From assembly GCA_036794995.1 (NCBI GenBank), contig DAIRFP010000083.1, forward strand, positions 1-20,812: a stretch of DNA of 20,812 nt, read 5' to 3'. Shown piece by piece: positions 1-8,430 of this stretch; the first letter of the stretch is position 1; each line of letters starts with the position of its first letter. The position numbers and the translations under genes are program-made. Source of the stretch: DAIRFP01 sp036794995 (GTDB taxonomy: Bacteria > Desulfobacterota > Binatia > UBA9968). Below the pieces are notes generated by a model, which was given only the letters and a program-made list of their open reading frames with translations, searched no databases and was not told the origin of the DNA.

Positions 1-1
1 T

Positions 2-234
2 CTGCGGCGTTCGATTGAAATCGAAAAGACCGCGTCGACGACCGAGCTAGAGCTGCTTGACAGAACCTTAGCTGCTATCCTAGACGACCCTTTCCTACCT
101 GGACGGTTCCCCGCTTTTTATGATCCACAGCATCCAACCTTCCTTTTGCGGGGCTGGCCCGTTCCTTTATCGAGTTTGCCGTGAACGATGACACCGACAC
201 TGTCACGTTTGTGAGCTTGTTTTACCGCGGATAA
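2..234 (+). pseudogene. Frameshifted C-terminal part of a small protein, RelE/ParE-like in appearance
   Basis: The frame starting at base 2 is open for 60 codons and looks coding (it contains LDRTLAAILDDPFLPGRF and FYDPQHPTFLLRGWP), then ends at TGA 182-184. At about base 165 the same protein appears to continue in the frame starting at base 1, as FIEFAVNDDTDTVTFVSLFY, ending at TAA 232-234. Joined, the two halves give a helix followed by beta strands with the pattern 'FLLR...FIEFAV...TVTFVSLFYR', like the C-terminus of a RelE/ParE-type toxin or a similar small protein. The join behaves as loss of one base near 161-168. The upstream end is cut by the window edge. A sequencing or assembly indel could produce the same picture. 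The coding character is seen directly; the family is a guess, and no antitoxin gene is visible. Confidence 0.4.
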
Positions 235-373
235 GTTGCGCCGTCTGCCAGATTGAAGCCCGACTCCAGAGTTTGGTGTTTGCCTGGTGCCGTCTGGCGC
301 GACCTTGCCATGTAATTGCTTACTGTGATACTCGCACTCGGCAGAAGCGAAATGCCTATTAGACAACGGGTGT

Positions 374-739
374 ATGACCGAATAAGAAAAGACTCTAATC
401 GCCGGCTGCTTGAAAAGGGACGGGCCCGCCTGGAACGACTTTGTTCACCAGTACTCAGGGTTAATCTATCATAGGATCAAAACGACTCTTACCATCCATC
501 ATCTGGATCCATCGCAGCATCTCATCGACGATATCTTTCAGGACATCTTCCTGTCGTTAGTCAAGGACGATTTTGCCCAACTCAGGCGCTTTAGAGGTGA
601 TCACGGTTGCACGCTGGCCAGCTGGTTGAGAATGATCGCCACGCGCCGGACTATTGATCATCTAAGGAAATTCAATTTTCCGACGGAGCTGTTGGAAGAA
701 CCGTTGGAAGAGCGCCACAGGGAATCCAGTCATAAGTAG
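374..739 (+). pseudogene. Remnant of an ECF-type RNA polymerase sigma factor (region 2 only)
   Basis: From ATG 374 the frame reads M-T-E-stop-EKTLIAGCLKRDGPAWNDF and continues open to TAG 737-739. The residues just after the ochre stop (383-385) already look like the usual ECF sigma N-terminus. The stop therefore probably interrupts the original gene rather than preceding it. A TTG at 410 could restart translation as a 109-residue protein. The body matches sigma region 2: an aromatic-rich helix (FVHQYSGLIYHRI), the core-binding segment DIFQDIFLSLV, then FRGDHGCTLASWLRMIATRR and TIDHLRK. No region 4 helix-turn-helix follows, although the same frame stays open after the TAG to 866. Both the early stop and the missing promoter-recognition domain point to a dead or truncated gene. 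The next gene, tilS, starts about 100 bases downstream and is unrelated. Confidence 0.6.
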
Positions 740-843
740 AAACAGAAGTACCTTGTATATGTGACTTTGGCTTGTAAAAGGCAACTCGTCCAGCACGCCC
801 CAGACTTGATTTATGCGGCCGAAGTGAGCAGAGTTTTTACGAG

Positions 844-2280
844 ATGGGAATCCGCAGCGAAGTTCTAACTTTCATCCAAAGGCATAAGCTCTTTTCTCAC
901 GGCGACCGTGTCCTGGTTGCCGTTTCCGGCGGGCCAGATTCGGTAGCGATGCTGCACTTGCTCCATGATCTGCGCGAGGAATTCGCGCTGCACCTGGAGG
1001 TGGCCCACTTACAGCACGGGATTCGCGGCGAAGAGGCCCAAGCAGATGCGCGGTTCGTGGCGGAGCTGGCGGAAAAGTTGCGCTTGCCGTTCCATCTTAA
1101 AGAAGTAGATCTGCCCCGGATCAAATCTGCGGCTGGAAAGGGCAATCTCGAAGGGCTCGCCCGGGCGGAGCGGTATGGTTTCTTCGCCGCTTTAGCACGG
1201 GAGCGTAAGCTCGGAAAAATCGCAACGGCGCATACCCGGGACGATCAAGCGGAGACCGTGTTGATGTGGTTCCTACGCGGCTCTGGCTTGAAAGGGTTGG
1301 GTGGCATGTCGGCGGTGCGTCAACTCGATGGCGCAAATATCGATGCCGCCTGCCGCCTCACAGTGATTCGTCCCTGTCTGGGCGTGTCGAAAGCGGATCT
1401 GCAGCAATATCTGGAAGCAAGCAAATTGGGCTTCCGGCTCGATCGTAGCAATCAAGATCCCAGCTTCCTCCGCAATTGGATTCGCCTCACGTTGATGCCT
1501 CAACTGAAGGAAAGAATGGATCGGCATTTGCCTTCGCGATTGGCTCAACAGGCGGAGTTAATCCAAGATGAAGACGGATTTTTGGCTGATCTCGCGCGTG
1601 CCGAGCTCGATCGAATTCGGTCCCCCGAAGGAATCAATCGGGGCCCATTGCTACTGTACAACAAAGCCCTGCAGCGACGGCTGTTACGCCTCTGGATTCA
1701 GGAGCTCCGGGGCCACTTGCGCGGTCTGGATTTTCAACATATCGACGCGCTCTTGGCGTTAATATCGGATGGGGCTCCGCAAAGCCGTCTTGCGATTCCC
1801 GGCGGTTGGGAACTGGTCAAAGAATATGAAACCCTCAGGCTCGAAAGGCGATCTCAAAGCGTCGGGCGGTGGTGCGCCTGTTACAGCTATGAACTTCAGG
1901 CGGGTGAGGATTTGCGCATTCAAGAAGCCGGGTTGACGATTCAAGCCCGAGAAATTTCACCGCCACTTCCGCGGCTACCGGATAACTACCTGGAGGCTGC
2001 TTTTGATTTCACGTCCCGGTCCGCCAATCTAACGATGCGCAACTTTCGCCACGGCGATCGGTTCCAGCCCCTCGGCATGGCCGGCCACAAAAAAGTGAAG
2101 GAGCTGTTCATTGAAAAAAGAGTCCCGCTATCCGTTCGGGCCAGTTTGCCGCTTCTGCTGTTCGATGATGAGGTTGTCTGGATTCCCGGATATGCTAGAA
2201 GTGAAGTCAGGAAGGTTACGTCCGAAAGCAAAGTGATTTTGCATCTCAAGGCAGTTCCGATTCCTCGTGTAATATGTTGA
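844..2280 (+). CDS. tilS: tRNA(Ile)-lysidine synthase
   Basis: A cytoplasmic enzyme that uses ATP and lysine to convert C34 of the CAU-anticodon tRNA(Ile) to lysidine, switching it from Met to Ile identity. The 478-residue protein has the N-type ATP pyrophosphatase P-loop SGGPDS at residues 28-33, followed by the family segments LQHGIRG and AHTRDDQAETVLMWFLRGSGLKGL. The middle is a helical substrate-binding domain. The C-terminal TilS domain (about 395-470) includes RNFRHGDRFQPLGM and KKVKELFIEKRVP. The ATG at 844 puts the P-loop at the usual distance from the N-terminus. The ribosome site before it is weak (ACGAG). ftsH follows after 55 bases, a common tilS-ftsH arrangement. All three domains are present, so it should be functional. 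Confidence 0.96.
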   Translation: MGIRSEVLTFIQRHKLFSHGDRVLVAVSGGPDSVAMLHLLHDLREEFALHLEVAHLQHGIRGEEAQADARFVAELAEKLRLPFHLKEVDLPRIKSAAGKGNLEGLARAERYGFFAALARERKLGKIATAHTRDDQAETVLMWFLRGSGLKGLGGMSAVRQLDGANIDAACRLTVIRPCLGVSKADLQQYLEASKLGFRLDRSNQDPSFLRNWIRLTLMPQLKERMDRHLPSRLAQQAELIQDEDGFLADLARAELDRIRSPEGINRGPLLLYNKALQRRLLRLWIQELRGHLRGLDFQHIDALLALISDGAPQSRLAIPGGWELVKEYETLRLERRSQSVGRWCACYSYELQAGEDLRIQEAGLTIQAREISPPLPRLPDNYLEAAFDFTSRSANLTMRNFRHGDRFQPLGMAGHKKVKELFIEKRVPLSVRASLPLLLFDDEVVWIPGYARSEVRKVTSESKVILHLKAVPIPRVIC

Positions 2281-2323
2281 TCTAACTGCTTGGGTGTGTT
2301 AGGCTTTTCATGTTTTTAGAACA

Positions 2324-2330
2324 GGGAGGA
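2324..2330 (+). promoter_or_regulatory. Ribosome binding site for ftsH
   Basis: GGGAGGA lies 5 bases before TTG 2336 and is one of the strongest Shine-Dalgarno matches in the window. It decides the TTG start, because no ATG in frame lies close by and the predicted N-terminal membrane helix begins right after this codon. Confidence 0.8.
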
Positions 2331-2335
2331 CGCGG

Positions 2336-4174
2336 TTGAGTCAGTCATCAAAGCACATTGCCCTCTGGTTGGTCCTGGCGTTGGTTTTCCTGGTCATCTT
2401 CAGTGTTTTCAGTAAGCAGCATGGCCGCGAACCGGAAGTCGTGTTCAGCGATTTCATGAGTGCGGTCGATCGGGGCGAGGTTCAGGAAGTCATTATTCAG
2501 GGACACAACATCCAGGGGAAGTACAAGAACGGTGAACGATTTCGAAGCTTTGCGCCCAACGATCCTGAGTTGGTGAAGTCTTTGAGGGAAAAGAATGTCA
2601 AGATCGCCGCAAAGCCCGAAGACGAGTCGCCTTGGTATATGGTGTTGTTGCTCAATTGGTTTCCTATGCTGCTGCTCATCGGCGTTTGGATTTTCTTCAT
2701 GCGCCAGATGCAGGTAGGCGGCGGGAAGGCGATGTCTTTCGGCAAGAGCCGCGCGAAGTTATTGACCGAGAACCAGCATCGAATAACGTTTTCTGACGTG
2801 GCCGGCGTGGAAGAAGCCAAGGACGATCTTCAAGAGATTATCGCTTTCCTAAAGGATCCGAAGAAATTCACCAGGCTTGGCGGCCGAATTCCTAAAGGTT
2901 GCTTGCTCGTCGGTCCTCCGGGGACGGGCAAGACTCTATTGGCTCGCGCCATCGCGGGCGAAGCGGGCGTGCCGTTTTTCAGCATCAGCGGCTCGGACTT
3001 TGTCGAGATGTTCGTCGGCGTCGGCGCCTCCCGTGTACGCGACCTCTTTGTCCAAGGTAAAAAGAACGCGCCGTGCATTATTTTCATCGACGAAATCGAT
3101 GCGGTGGGTCGCCATCGCGGAGCCGGGCTTGGCGGCGGCCATGACGAGCGCGAACAAACATTGAATCAGTTGCTCGTCGAGATGGACGGTTTTGAAGCCA
3201 ATGAGGGAGTTATTCTTATCGCCGCCACTAACCGTCCCGATGTTTTGGACCCGGCGCTGCTCCGTCCTGGACGCTTCGACCGGCGTGTCGTGGTTCCACG
3301 GCCGGACGTCAAAGGCCGGGAAGGTATTTTGCAGGTTCACACGCGCAAGGTCCCGCTGGCGTCGGATGTGGATGTCAGTGTGCTGGCACGCGCGACTCCC
3401 GGGTTTGCCGGCGCCGATTTGGAAAACCTCGTGAACGAGGCGGCGCTCTTGGCGGCACGCAATAACAAAGAAAAGGTCGACATGGGCGACTTCGAGTTGG
3501 CCAAAGATAAGGTCATGATGGGCGCGGAGCGGCGCAGCATGATCATCAGTGACGAAGAAAAGCGTAACACGGCCTATCACGAAGCCGGCCACGCGCTGGT
3601 CGCGAAACTGCTGCCGGGAGCCGATCCGATACATAAGGTCACGATCATTCCGCGAGGTATGGCACTGGGCTTGACGCAGCAGCTCCCGATTGACGAGAAG
3701 CATACTTATCCCAAGGAATATCTTCTCAATAACCTGGTGATTCTTTTCGGTGGACGTGTGGCGGAAGAGCTGGTGCTCGAACACATGACCACCGGCGCCG
3801 GCAACGATATCGAAAAGGCCACCGATCTGGCACGCCGGATGGTCTGCGAATGGGGCATGAGTGAAAAGCTCGGACCCATGACCTTTGGCAAAAAGGAGGA
3901 GGAGATCTTTCTGGGCAGAGATTTTACTCAGAAAGTGGACTACTCCGAAAGCACGGCTATCGAGATTGACTCTGAGGTCCGGCGCATTATTCAAGAAAGC
4001 TACCATCGGGCTAAGGATCTGCTGAAGACCAATCTCCGGTTGCTGCATAAGGTAGCGGAGACGCTCCTCGAAAAAGAGGTGCTGGACGGCTCGGAAATCG
4101 ACGCCATTGTTAGAGAGTTTGGCGGAAATAACGGAGGCCCGCTTGTCTCTTCGCCCGCCGCGGCCCTTGCCTAG
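2336..4174 (+). CDS. ftsH: ATP-dependent zinc metalloprotease FtsH
   Basis: A membrane-anchored AAA+ protease that degrades misfolded membrane proteins and short-lived regulators as a hexamer. The 612 residues begin at TTG with a hydrophobic helix (about 8-26). A periplasmic domain and a second membrane helix (about 101-122) follow. The AAA module has Walker A GPPGTGKT at 193-200, Walker B IIFIDEID, and the second region of homology with ATNRPDVLDPALLRPGRFDRR. The zinc site HEAGH is at 415-419, and the likely third ligand lies in TTGAGNDIEKATDLARRM. The pore motif FVGVGA is present. Length and order are normal for the family. The gene sits between tilS and folP, with a 154-base gap before folP that holds no clear terminator. 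Confidence 0.98.
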   Translation: MSQSSKHIALWLVLALVFLVIFSVFSKQHGREPEVVFSDFMSAVDRGEVQEVIIQGHNIQGKYKNGERFRSFAPNDPELVKSLREKNVKIAAKPEDESPWYMVLLLNWFPMLLLIGVWIFFMRQMQVGGGKAMSFGKSRAKLLTENQHRITFSDVAGVEEAKDDLQEIIAFLKDPKKFTRLGGRIPKGCLLVGPPGTGKTLLARAIAGEAGVPFFSISGSDFVEMFVGVGASRVRDLFVQGKKNAPCIIFIDEIDAVGRHRGAGLGGGHDEREQTLNQLLVEMDGFEANEGVILIAATNRPDVLDPALLRPGRFDRRVVVPRPDVKGREGILQVHTRKVPLASDVDVSVLARATPGFAGADLENLVNEAALLAARNNKEKVDMGDFELAKDKVMMGAERRSMIISDEEKRNTAYHEAGHALVAKLLPGADPIHKVTIIPRGMALGLTQQLPIDEKHTYPKEYLLNNLVILFGGRVAEELVLEHMTTGAGNDIEKATDLARRMVCEWGMSEKLGPMTFGKKEEEIFLGRDFTQKVDYSESTAIEIDSEVRRIIQESYHRAKDLLKTNLRLLHKVAETLLEKEVLDGSEIDAIVREFGGNNGGPLVSSPAAALA

Positions 4175-4328
4175 GTTTTTGTGGTCGGAATGAGCTAGCC
4201 CCTCCACACCTCCATTTTCCATCCCAAAGTGTCTCTGATTTTCTCACGGAGCCGTCCAGCGACTAACGGCTTCGGGACGCTTTAATATCCACGGTCGAAA
4301 AGCATCGGTTGGTTGGTGTGCATCCTTT

Positions 4329-5267
4329 ATGTCCGAAGCCAACATTCGTAGATCGAAACCCGGCGAGTTCCCGGGCGCAGCGGATTCGCTGCACGCCCGC
4401 CGTTCGAAGATTAGAACGCGCCACGGAACGATGGATGCATCGCGACGGACGCTTTTGATGGGTATTATCAATGTCACTCCCGACTCCTTTTATGATGGCG
4501 GAAGACGGTTGGACTCCGCCGACGCGATAGCCCACGGCACAGGCTTGGTCGAAGCCGGCGCCGACATTATCGATATCGGTGGAGAGTCGACGCGTCCGGG
4601 TGCGCGGCCGGTGTCCGCGGCAGAAGAACTGGAACGGGTTCTGCCGGTGATCCGAGGGCTGCGCCGCGAAGTGAACGTGCCAATCTCCATCGATACGTAC
4701 AAGGCACCGGTCGCCCAGGCGGCATTGAATGAAGGTGCCGATATCGTCAACGACATCAGCGCCTTGAGGTTCGATCCGCAGATGGCCGTTCTCCTAGCCG
4801 CAGAAAGCGTTCCGGTCGTGCTCATGCATATGCAGGGTACGCCACAGACGATGCAAGCCGAACCGCGTTACAATGATGTCCTGCGTGAAGTACATGATTT
4901 CCTCGCGGCTCGGGTTGGTTTTGCCCTTGATGCAGGAATTGAGCGGGAGAATATCATCATCGATCCCGGAATCGGCTTTGGTAAAAACCTCGCGCATAAC
5001 CTCACCCTGCTGCGGCACCTGCCGGCGCTGGCGTCCATGGGATACCCGCTGCTGGTGGGCGCGTCGCGCAAAACGTTTATCGGTAAGATCATCGACGGTG
5101 AACCTGATGAACGGTTGGAGGGCAGCCTGGCTGCAGCGGTCGCCGCCGTCTTTGGCGGTGCTCAGATTGTTCGCGTTCACGATGTAAGAGAAACTCGCAA
5201 AGCCGTGCGAGTTGCGGATGCGGTCCGCTTGGGTATGCCGGGGGCTCAGGGGGTAGCCCGTGGTTGA
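4329..5267 (+). CDS. folP: Dihydropteroate synthase
   Basis: Condenses p-aminobenzoate with 6-hydroxymethyl-7,8-dihydropterin diphosphate in folate synthesis; the target of sulfonamides. The TIM-barrel signatures are in order: MGIINVTPDSF from residue 44, DIIDIGGESTRPGA, ISIDTYKAPVAQAALNEGADIVNDIS, VLMHMQGTPQTMQ, IIIDPGIGFGK and LVGASRKTFIG. Start choice is uncertain. ATG 4329 gives 312 residues, longer than the usual 265-290, and has no clear ribosome site. ATG 4431 would remove the segment IRTRHGTM, which looks like the normal strand before the first barrel motif. No GTG or TTG lies between them, so I keep 4329. The stop overlaps the cdaA start by 8 bases, which implies co-transcription and translational coupling. 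Confidence 0.95.
   Translation: MSEANIRRSKPGEFPGAADSLHARRSKIRTRHGTMDASRRTLLMGIINVTPDSFYDGGRRLDSADAIAHGTGLVEAGADIIDIGGESTRPGARPVSAAEELERVLPVIRGLRREVNVPISIDTYKAPVAQAALNEGADIVNDISALRFDPQMAVLLAAESVPVVLMHMQGTPQTMQAEPRYNDVLREVHDFLAARVGFALDAGIERENIIIDPGIGFGKNLAHNLTLLRHLPALASMGYPLLVGASRKTFIGKIIDGEPDERLEGSLAAAVAAVFGGAQIVRVHDVRETRKAVRVADAVRLGMPGAQGVARG
5248..5253 (+). promoter_or_regulatory. Ribosome binding site for cdaA
   Basis: AGGGGG lies 6 bases before GTG 5260 and 15 bases before the alternative ATG 5269. The spacing favours the GTG start, which makes the folP and cdaA reading frames overlap. Confidence 0.55.
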
Positions 5268-6015
5268 GATGATCGGTCAACTGCGGTGGCAAGACGGGGT
5301 CGATCTCGGGATCGTTACGTTCTTGATCTACCGCTTGCTGCAGATCCTGCGCGGGAGCCGGGCCATGCAGATGGTTACTGGCTTGGCCGTGGTGATGGCG
5401 GTTTTCCTCATTTCACGGGCATTTGGACTGTTCACTTTGAATTGGATTCTGGATAATTTTCTCGGCTCCATCATTCTAGTGATTGTTGTCATCTTTCAGA
5501 GCGACATCCGTCGAGCCCTCACCCAGGTCGGCACTGCGCCGCTTTTCGGCGCGGAACGCATGATTCAAAGACGAGAAGATATTATCGAAGACGTCTCTCA
5601 GGCCGCGATGGCACTGGCCGAAAAGCGCTTTGGCGGTTTGATCGTTTTGCAACGTGAGGTGGGTTTGAATGAATATATGGAAATCGGCGTCCGCCTGGAC
5701 GCGCGGGTGAGCCGAGAGTTGATTGAAAGCGTTTTTCAGCCGCGTTCATCGATTCACGATGGCGCCCTTGTGATCCAGCGAGGCAGGCTCACGGCGGTCC
5801 GCTGCGTGCTGCCCTTGAGTACGAATCCGAACCTGAAGAAAACCTGGGGCACACGGCATCGAGCCGCTATCGGGGTCACAGAAGAAACGGATGCCGTGGC
5901 GATCGTGGTTTCGGAACAGGAAGGCACTGTCGCCCTCGTGGTCGGTGGCAACGTTACCGAGAACATCGATGGCACGAGACTCAAAAGCGCTCTGCGAGAG
6001 TTGCTCCGATCATGA
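5260..6015 (+). CDS. cdaA: Diadenylate cyclase CdaA (c-di-AMP synthase)
   Basis: Makes the second messenger cyclic di-AMP from two ATP at the membrane. The 251-residue protein has three N-terminal hydrophobic helices (about 15-80: YRLLQILRG, GLAVVMAVFLISRAF, GSIILVIVVIFQSD) followed by the DAC domain. Both active-site motifs are present: DGA at 167-169 in SIHDGALVIQ, and RHR at 199-201 in GTRHRAAIG. GTG 5260 is supported by ribosome-site spacing; ATG 5269 is the alternative and would shorten the protein by three residues. The stop overlaps the start of cdaR as ATGA, and glmM follows. This is the conserved cdaA-cdaR-glmM order in which CdaR and GlmM modulate the cyclase. folP lies immediately upstream. 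Confidence 0.96.
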   Translation: MVEMIGQLRWQDGVDLGIVTFLIYRLLQILRGSRAMQMVTGLAVVMAVFLISRAFGLFTLNWILDNFLGSIILVIVVIFQSDIRRALTQVGTAPLFGAERMIQRREDIIEDVSQAAMALAEKRFGGLIVLQREVGLNEYMEIGVRLDARVSRELIESVFQPRSSIHDGALVIQRGRLTAVRCVLPLSTNPNLKKTWGTRHRAAIGVTEETDAVAIVVSEQEGTVALVVGGNVTENIDGTRLKSALRELLRS

Positions 6016-6941
6016 AATATCTTTGGGAGAGAATCGTTGCCCTCGCGGGGAGCAATTTAGGACTCAAGATTCTTGCCGTGGTAATCGCCGTGGGACTCTG
6101 GGTCGCAGGTCATCGGGACGTCGAGCGGGCGGTCGAGGTCCCGGTGGAGTTTCGCAACATTCCTTCCGACCTTATGGTGGTGGATAATCGCGTGGACTAC
6201 GTGGTTTTGCGTCTCACCGGTCCCCGCACCTTGGTTTCTACTATGGACGCGGAGGATTTGAAGCTTGGCTTGGATCTGAATGGAACGAGACCCGGCGCGG
6301 TCAGCTATCCGCTAAGTTCCAGTTCTTTCAACATCCCTCGGGGCGTGACGATTGCCCGCATTACGCCGCCGGTGGTTCATTTGCGCCTGGAGCCCGTGAT
6401 CAAACGGATGCTGCCGGTGACCGTGCGTTTTGTCAACAAACCTCCTCCCGGCCAGAAGATCGCAGAAGCAGTCGTGGCGCCCGATCGGGTTTCGGTGCTC
6501 GGGCCTGCGGATGACGTGCGCCGCTTGGTTTCAGTGGAAACGGTGGCCATCGATCTCGAGGAAAGCCGCAGCGTCATTAAGCGCAGGGTCAGACTTTCCA
6601 CGGATGGAAAGCCACTTTCGTTCACTCCTGACCAGGTGGAGGTTACCGTTACTTTGGCGGAAGAGGAAATCAGCCGGAGTTTTAGCGGCGTCGAGGTGGA
6701 GGCAAAAAGGTTCACCGGCGAATATACCGTCAATCCGCGGTCGGTTTATTTGCAACTTTCCGGTCCCAAGAGCATCATTGAAAAGCTCGCACTGGGAAAG
6801 GATCAAGTTTACTTGGACCTCAAAGGGTTGCCGCCCGGGCAACATTCCGTGCCGCTCAGCGTCGATTTACCACCTTCGATCAAAGTGACGGAACAGAAGC
6901 CGCAACGGTTTAAAGTCCGTATCAGAAAAGCCGGAGCCTAG
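6012..6941 (+). CDS. cdaR: YbbR-domain protein CdaR, regulator of CdaA
   Basis: A membrane-anchored extracytoplasmic protein that in other bacteria modulates CdaA activity. The 309-residue product has one N-terminal membrane helix (about 17-35, GLKILAVVIAVGLWVAG), then a beta-rich region made of about three YbbR repeats. Typical repeat pieces are EVPVEFRNIPSDLMVV, VTVRFVNKPPPGQKI, VSVLGPADDVRRLVSVETV, VEVEAKRF and VYLQLSGPKSIIEKL. It ends in a basic tail (QRFKVRIRKAGA). ATG 6012 overlaps the cdaA stop by four bases, so translation is probably coupled. The YbbR assignment is from repeat pattern and context. Direct regulation of CdaA here is inference from the conserved cluster. Confidence 0.9.
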   Translation: MKYLWERIVALAGSNLGLKILAVVIAVGLWVAGHRDVERAVEVPVEFRNIPSDLMVVDNRVDYVVLRLTGPRTLVSTMDAEDLKLGLDLNGTRPGAVSYPLSSSSFNIPRGVTIARITPPVVHLRLEPVIKRMLPVTVRFVNKPPPGQKIAEAVVAPDRVSVLGPADDVRRLVSVETVAIDLEESRSVIKRRVRLSTDGKPLSFTPDQVEVTVTLAEEEISRSFSGVEVEAKRFTGEYTVNPRSVYLQLSGPKSIIEKLALGKDQVYLDLKGLPPGQHSVPLSVDLPPSIKVTEQKPQRFKVRIRKAGA

Positions 6942-6972
6942 ACGGTCAAGGATCGAGAAGGAGTTTGCAGCG

Positions 6973-8427
6973 ATGTCGCAACCGGATAAAAAAACGAAGA
7001 AAACCGAACGCCGTCTTTTCGGAACGGATGGTGTCAGAGGGGTCGCCAATCAGGAGCCCATGACATCGGAGATGGCGCTGAAGCTTGGGCGGGCGATTGC
7101 CCGGGTGCTGCAGGATCCGATGGCGCAGGCTTACGGATCGGGTCGCCGGAGGCCTCCTTCACTCGCCAAAATACTCGAGGGAGACACAGAGCACCGTTAT
7201 AAAATACTGATCGGCAAAGATACCCGACTGTCGGGCTACATGCTCGAGACAGCGCTGGCCTCAGGGATCTGTTCCATGGGTGCGGATGTGCAACTGGTGG
7301 GTCCGATGCCCACACCGGGGGTTGCCTTTCTTACCCGCAGCATGAGAGCCGATGCCGGTGTGGTGATCTCGGCCTCGCACAACCCGTATCAGGATAACGG
7401 CATCAAGTTTTTCTCCTGGGATGGTTTTAAACTCCCGGACGAAGTCGAAGCGCGTATGGAAGAAATGATCTTCAACGGCGAGACAGAGAAAAACCGACCT
7501 ACCGCTTCGAAGATTGGCAAAGCGGTCCGAATCAGCGATGCCGTGGGCCGGTATATCGTGTTCTTGAAAAATTGCTTTCCGCGTCACCTTACACTGGAAG
7601 GGTTGCGCATCGTCGCTGATTGCGGCCATGGGGCGGCCTACCGGGTGGTTCCGGCGGTATTGGCAGAGTTGGGAGCGGAGGTTTTGCCGATTGGGGTTCA
7701 GCCCGACGGCGAAAATATCAATCGTGGCTGCGGAGCGTTGCATCCGGAAACGGCGCGAGAGGTGCTATTGCACGAGCATGCGGATTTTGCGGTATCCCTG
7801 GACGGCGATGCGGACCGCGCGATGTTCGTGGATGAAGAGGGGGATTTGATCGACGGCGATCAAGTCCTGGCGATGTGTGCGAAGGACATGCAGGAAAAGG
7901 GGACCCTCAAGCGAGAAACCGTCGTTGCCACGGTGATGAGCAATCTGGGGTTGGAGCTGGCCCTGGGAGATCTCGGGATTAAACTTCTACGAGCCGAAGT
8001 CGGCGACCGCTACGTTGTCGAACAGATGCTGGCCGGGGGTTACAACCTGGGCGGCGAGCAGTCGGGCCATATTCTCTTTTTAGATCACAACAGCACCGGC
8101 GACGGCGCCATCACCTGCCTCCAATTACTGGCGTTGATAATGGAAAAGGGAAAACGGCTGAGCGAGCTCAAGAAAGTCATGACCCGATTACCGCAAGTGC
8201 TGGTCAATGTGCGGGTGAAAGAAAAGAAAGATCTGTCCGGTATGCCCCGTGTTCAGCAAGCGATGGCGATGGTGCAAAAGGAGCTCAAGGAGCGGGGTAG
8301 AATACTCGTCCGTTATTCCGGCACGGAGCCGTTGGCGCGCGTGATGCTCGAAGGGGAAAACCAAGACCAGATCAAACAGATGGCCGGCGAGATTGCCGAT
8401 GCCATTGGCCGAGAAGTAGGGGCATAG
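6973..8427 (+). CDS. glmM: Phosphoglucosamine mutase
   Basis: Interconverts glucosamine-6-phosphate and glucosamine-1-phosphate on the way to UDP-GlcNAc, and so supplies peptidoglycan and LPS synthesis. The 484 residues contain RLFGTDGVRG near the start, the phosphoserine loop SASHNP (catalytic Ser about 135), the metal loop DGDADR (277-282), the sugar-binding EQSGH (362-366) and the phosphate-binding RYSGTEP (447-453). The protein is longer than the usual 445-450. It has a Lys-rich N-terminal extension and an insert of roughly 20 residues between GRAIARVLQ and the strand KILIGKDTRLSG, rich in Arg, Pro and Gly. AAGGAG at 6958-6963 supports ATG 6973. It sits 31 bases after cdaR and ends just before pdxJ. 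Confidence 0.96.
   Translation: MSQPDKKTKKTERRLFGTDGVRGVANQEPMTSEMALKLGRAIARVLQDPMAQAYGSGRRRPPSLAKILEGDTEHRYKILIGKDTRLSGYMLETALASGICSMGADVQLVGPMPTPGVAFLTRSMRADAGVVISASHNPYQDNGIKFFSWDGFKLPDEVEARMEEMIFNGETEKNRPTASKIGKAVRISDAVGRYIVFLKNCFPRHLTLEGLRIVADCGHGAAYRVVPAVLAELGAEVLPIGVQPDGENINRGCGALHPETAREVLLHEHADFAVSLDGDADRAMFVDEEGDLIDGDQVLAMCAKDMQEKGTLKRETVVATVMSNLGLELALGDLGIKLLRAEVGDRYVVEQMLAGGYNLGGEQSGHILFLDHNSTGDGAITCLQLLALIMEKGKRLSELKKVMTRLPQVLVNVRVKEKKDLSGMPRVQQAMAMVQKELKERGRILVRYSGTEPLARVMLEGENQDQIKQMAGEIADAIGREVGA
8418..8422 (+). promoter_or_regulatory. Ribosome binding site for pdxJ
   Basis: AGGGG lies 8 bases before ATG 8431 and only 5 before the adjacent TTG 8428. The ATG is therefore preferred as the start. 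Confidence 0.5.
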
Positions 8428-8430
8428 TTG

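Noticed and set aside
118..366. 82-codon minus-strand open frame
   Set aside because: It overlaps the plus-strand decayed gene, has no recognisable motif and no evident ribosome site.
740..868. In-frame continuation after the sigma remnant as region 4 read through TAG
   Set aside because: The 42-codon continuation shows no helix-turn-helix pattern and overlaps the tilS start, so there is no case for stop readthrough.
2936..4222. 428-codon open frame on the minus strand opposite ftsH
   Set aside because: It lies entirely opposite a complete, motif-rich ftsH. Its translation has no recognisable domain, and long antisense frames are common opposite GC-rich genes.
4248..4273. Imperfect hairpin after ftsH (AGCCGT...ACGGCT) as a terminator
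   Set aside because: The stem is short with a 10-base loop and there is no T-run. It may be chance.
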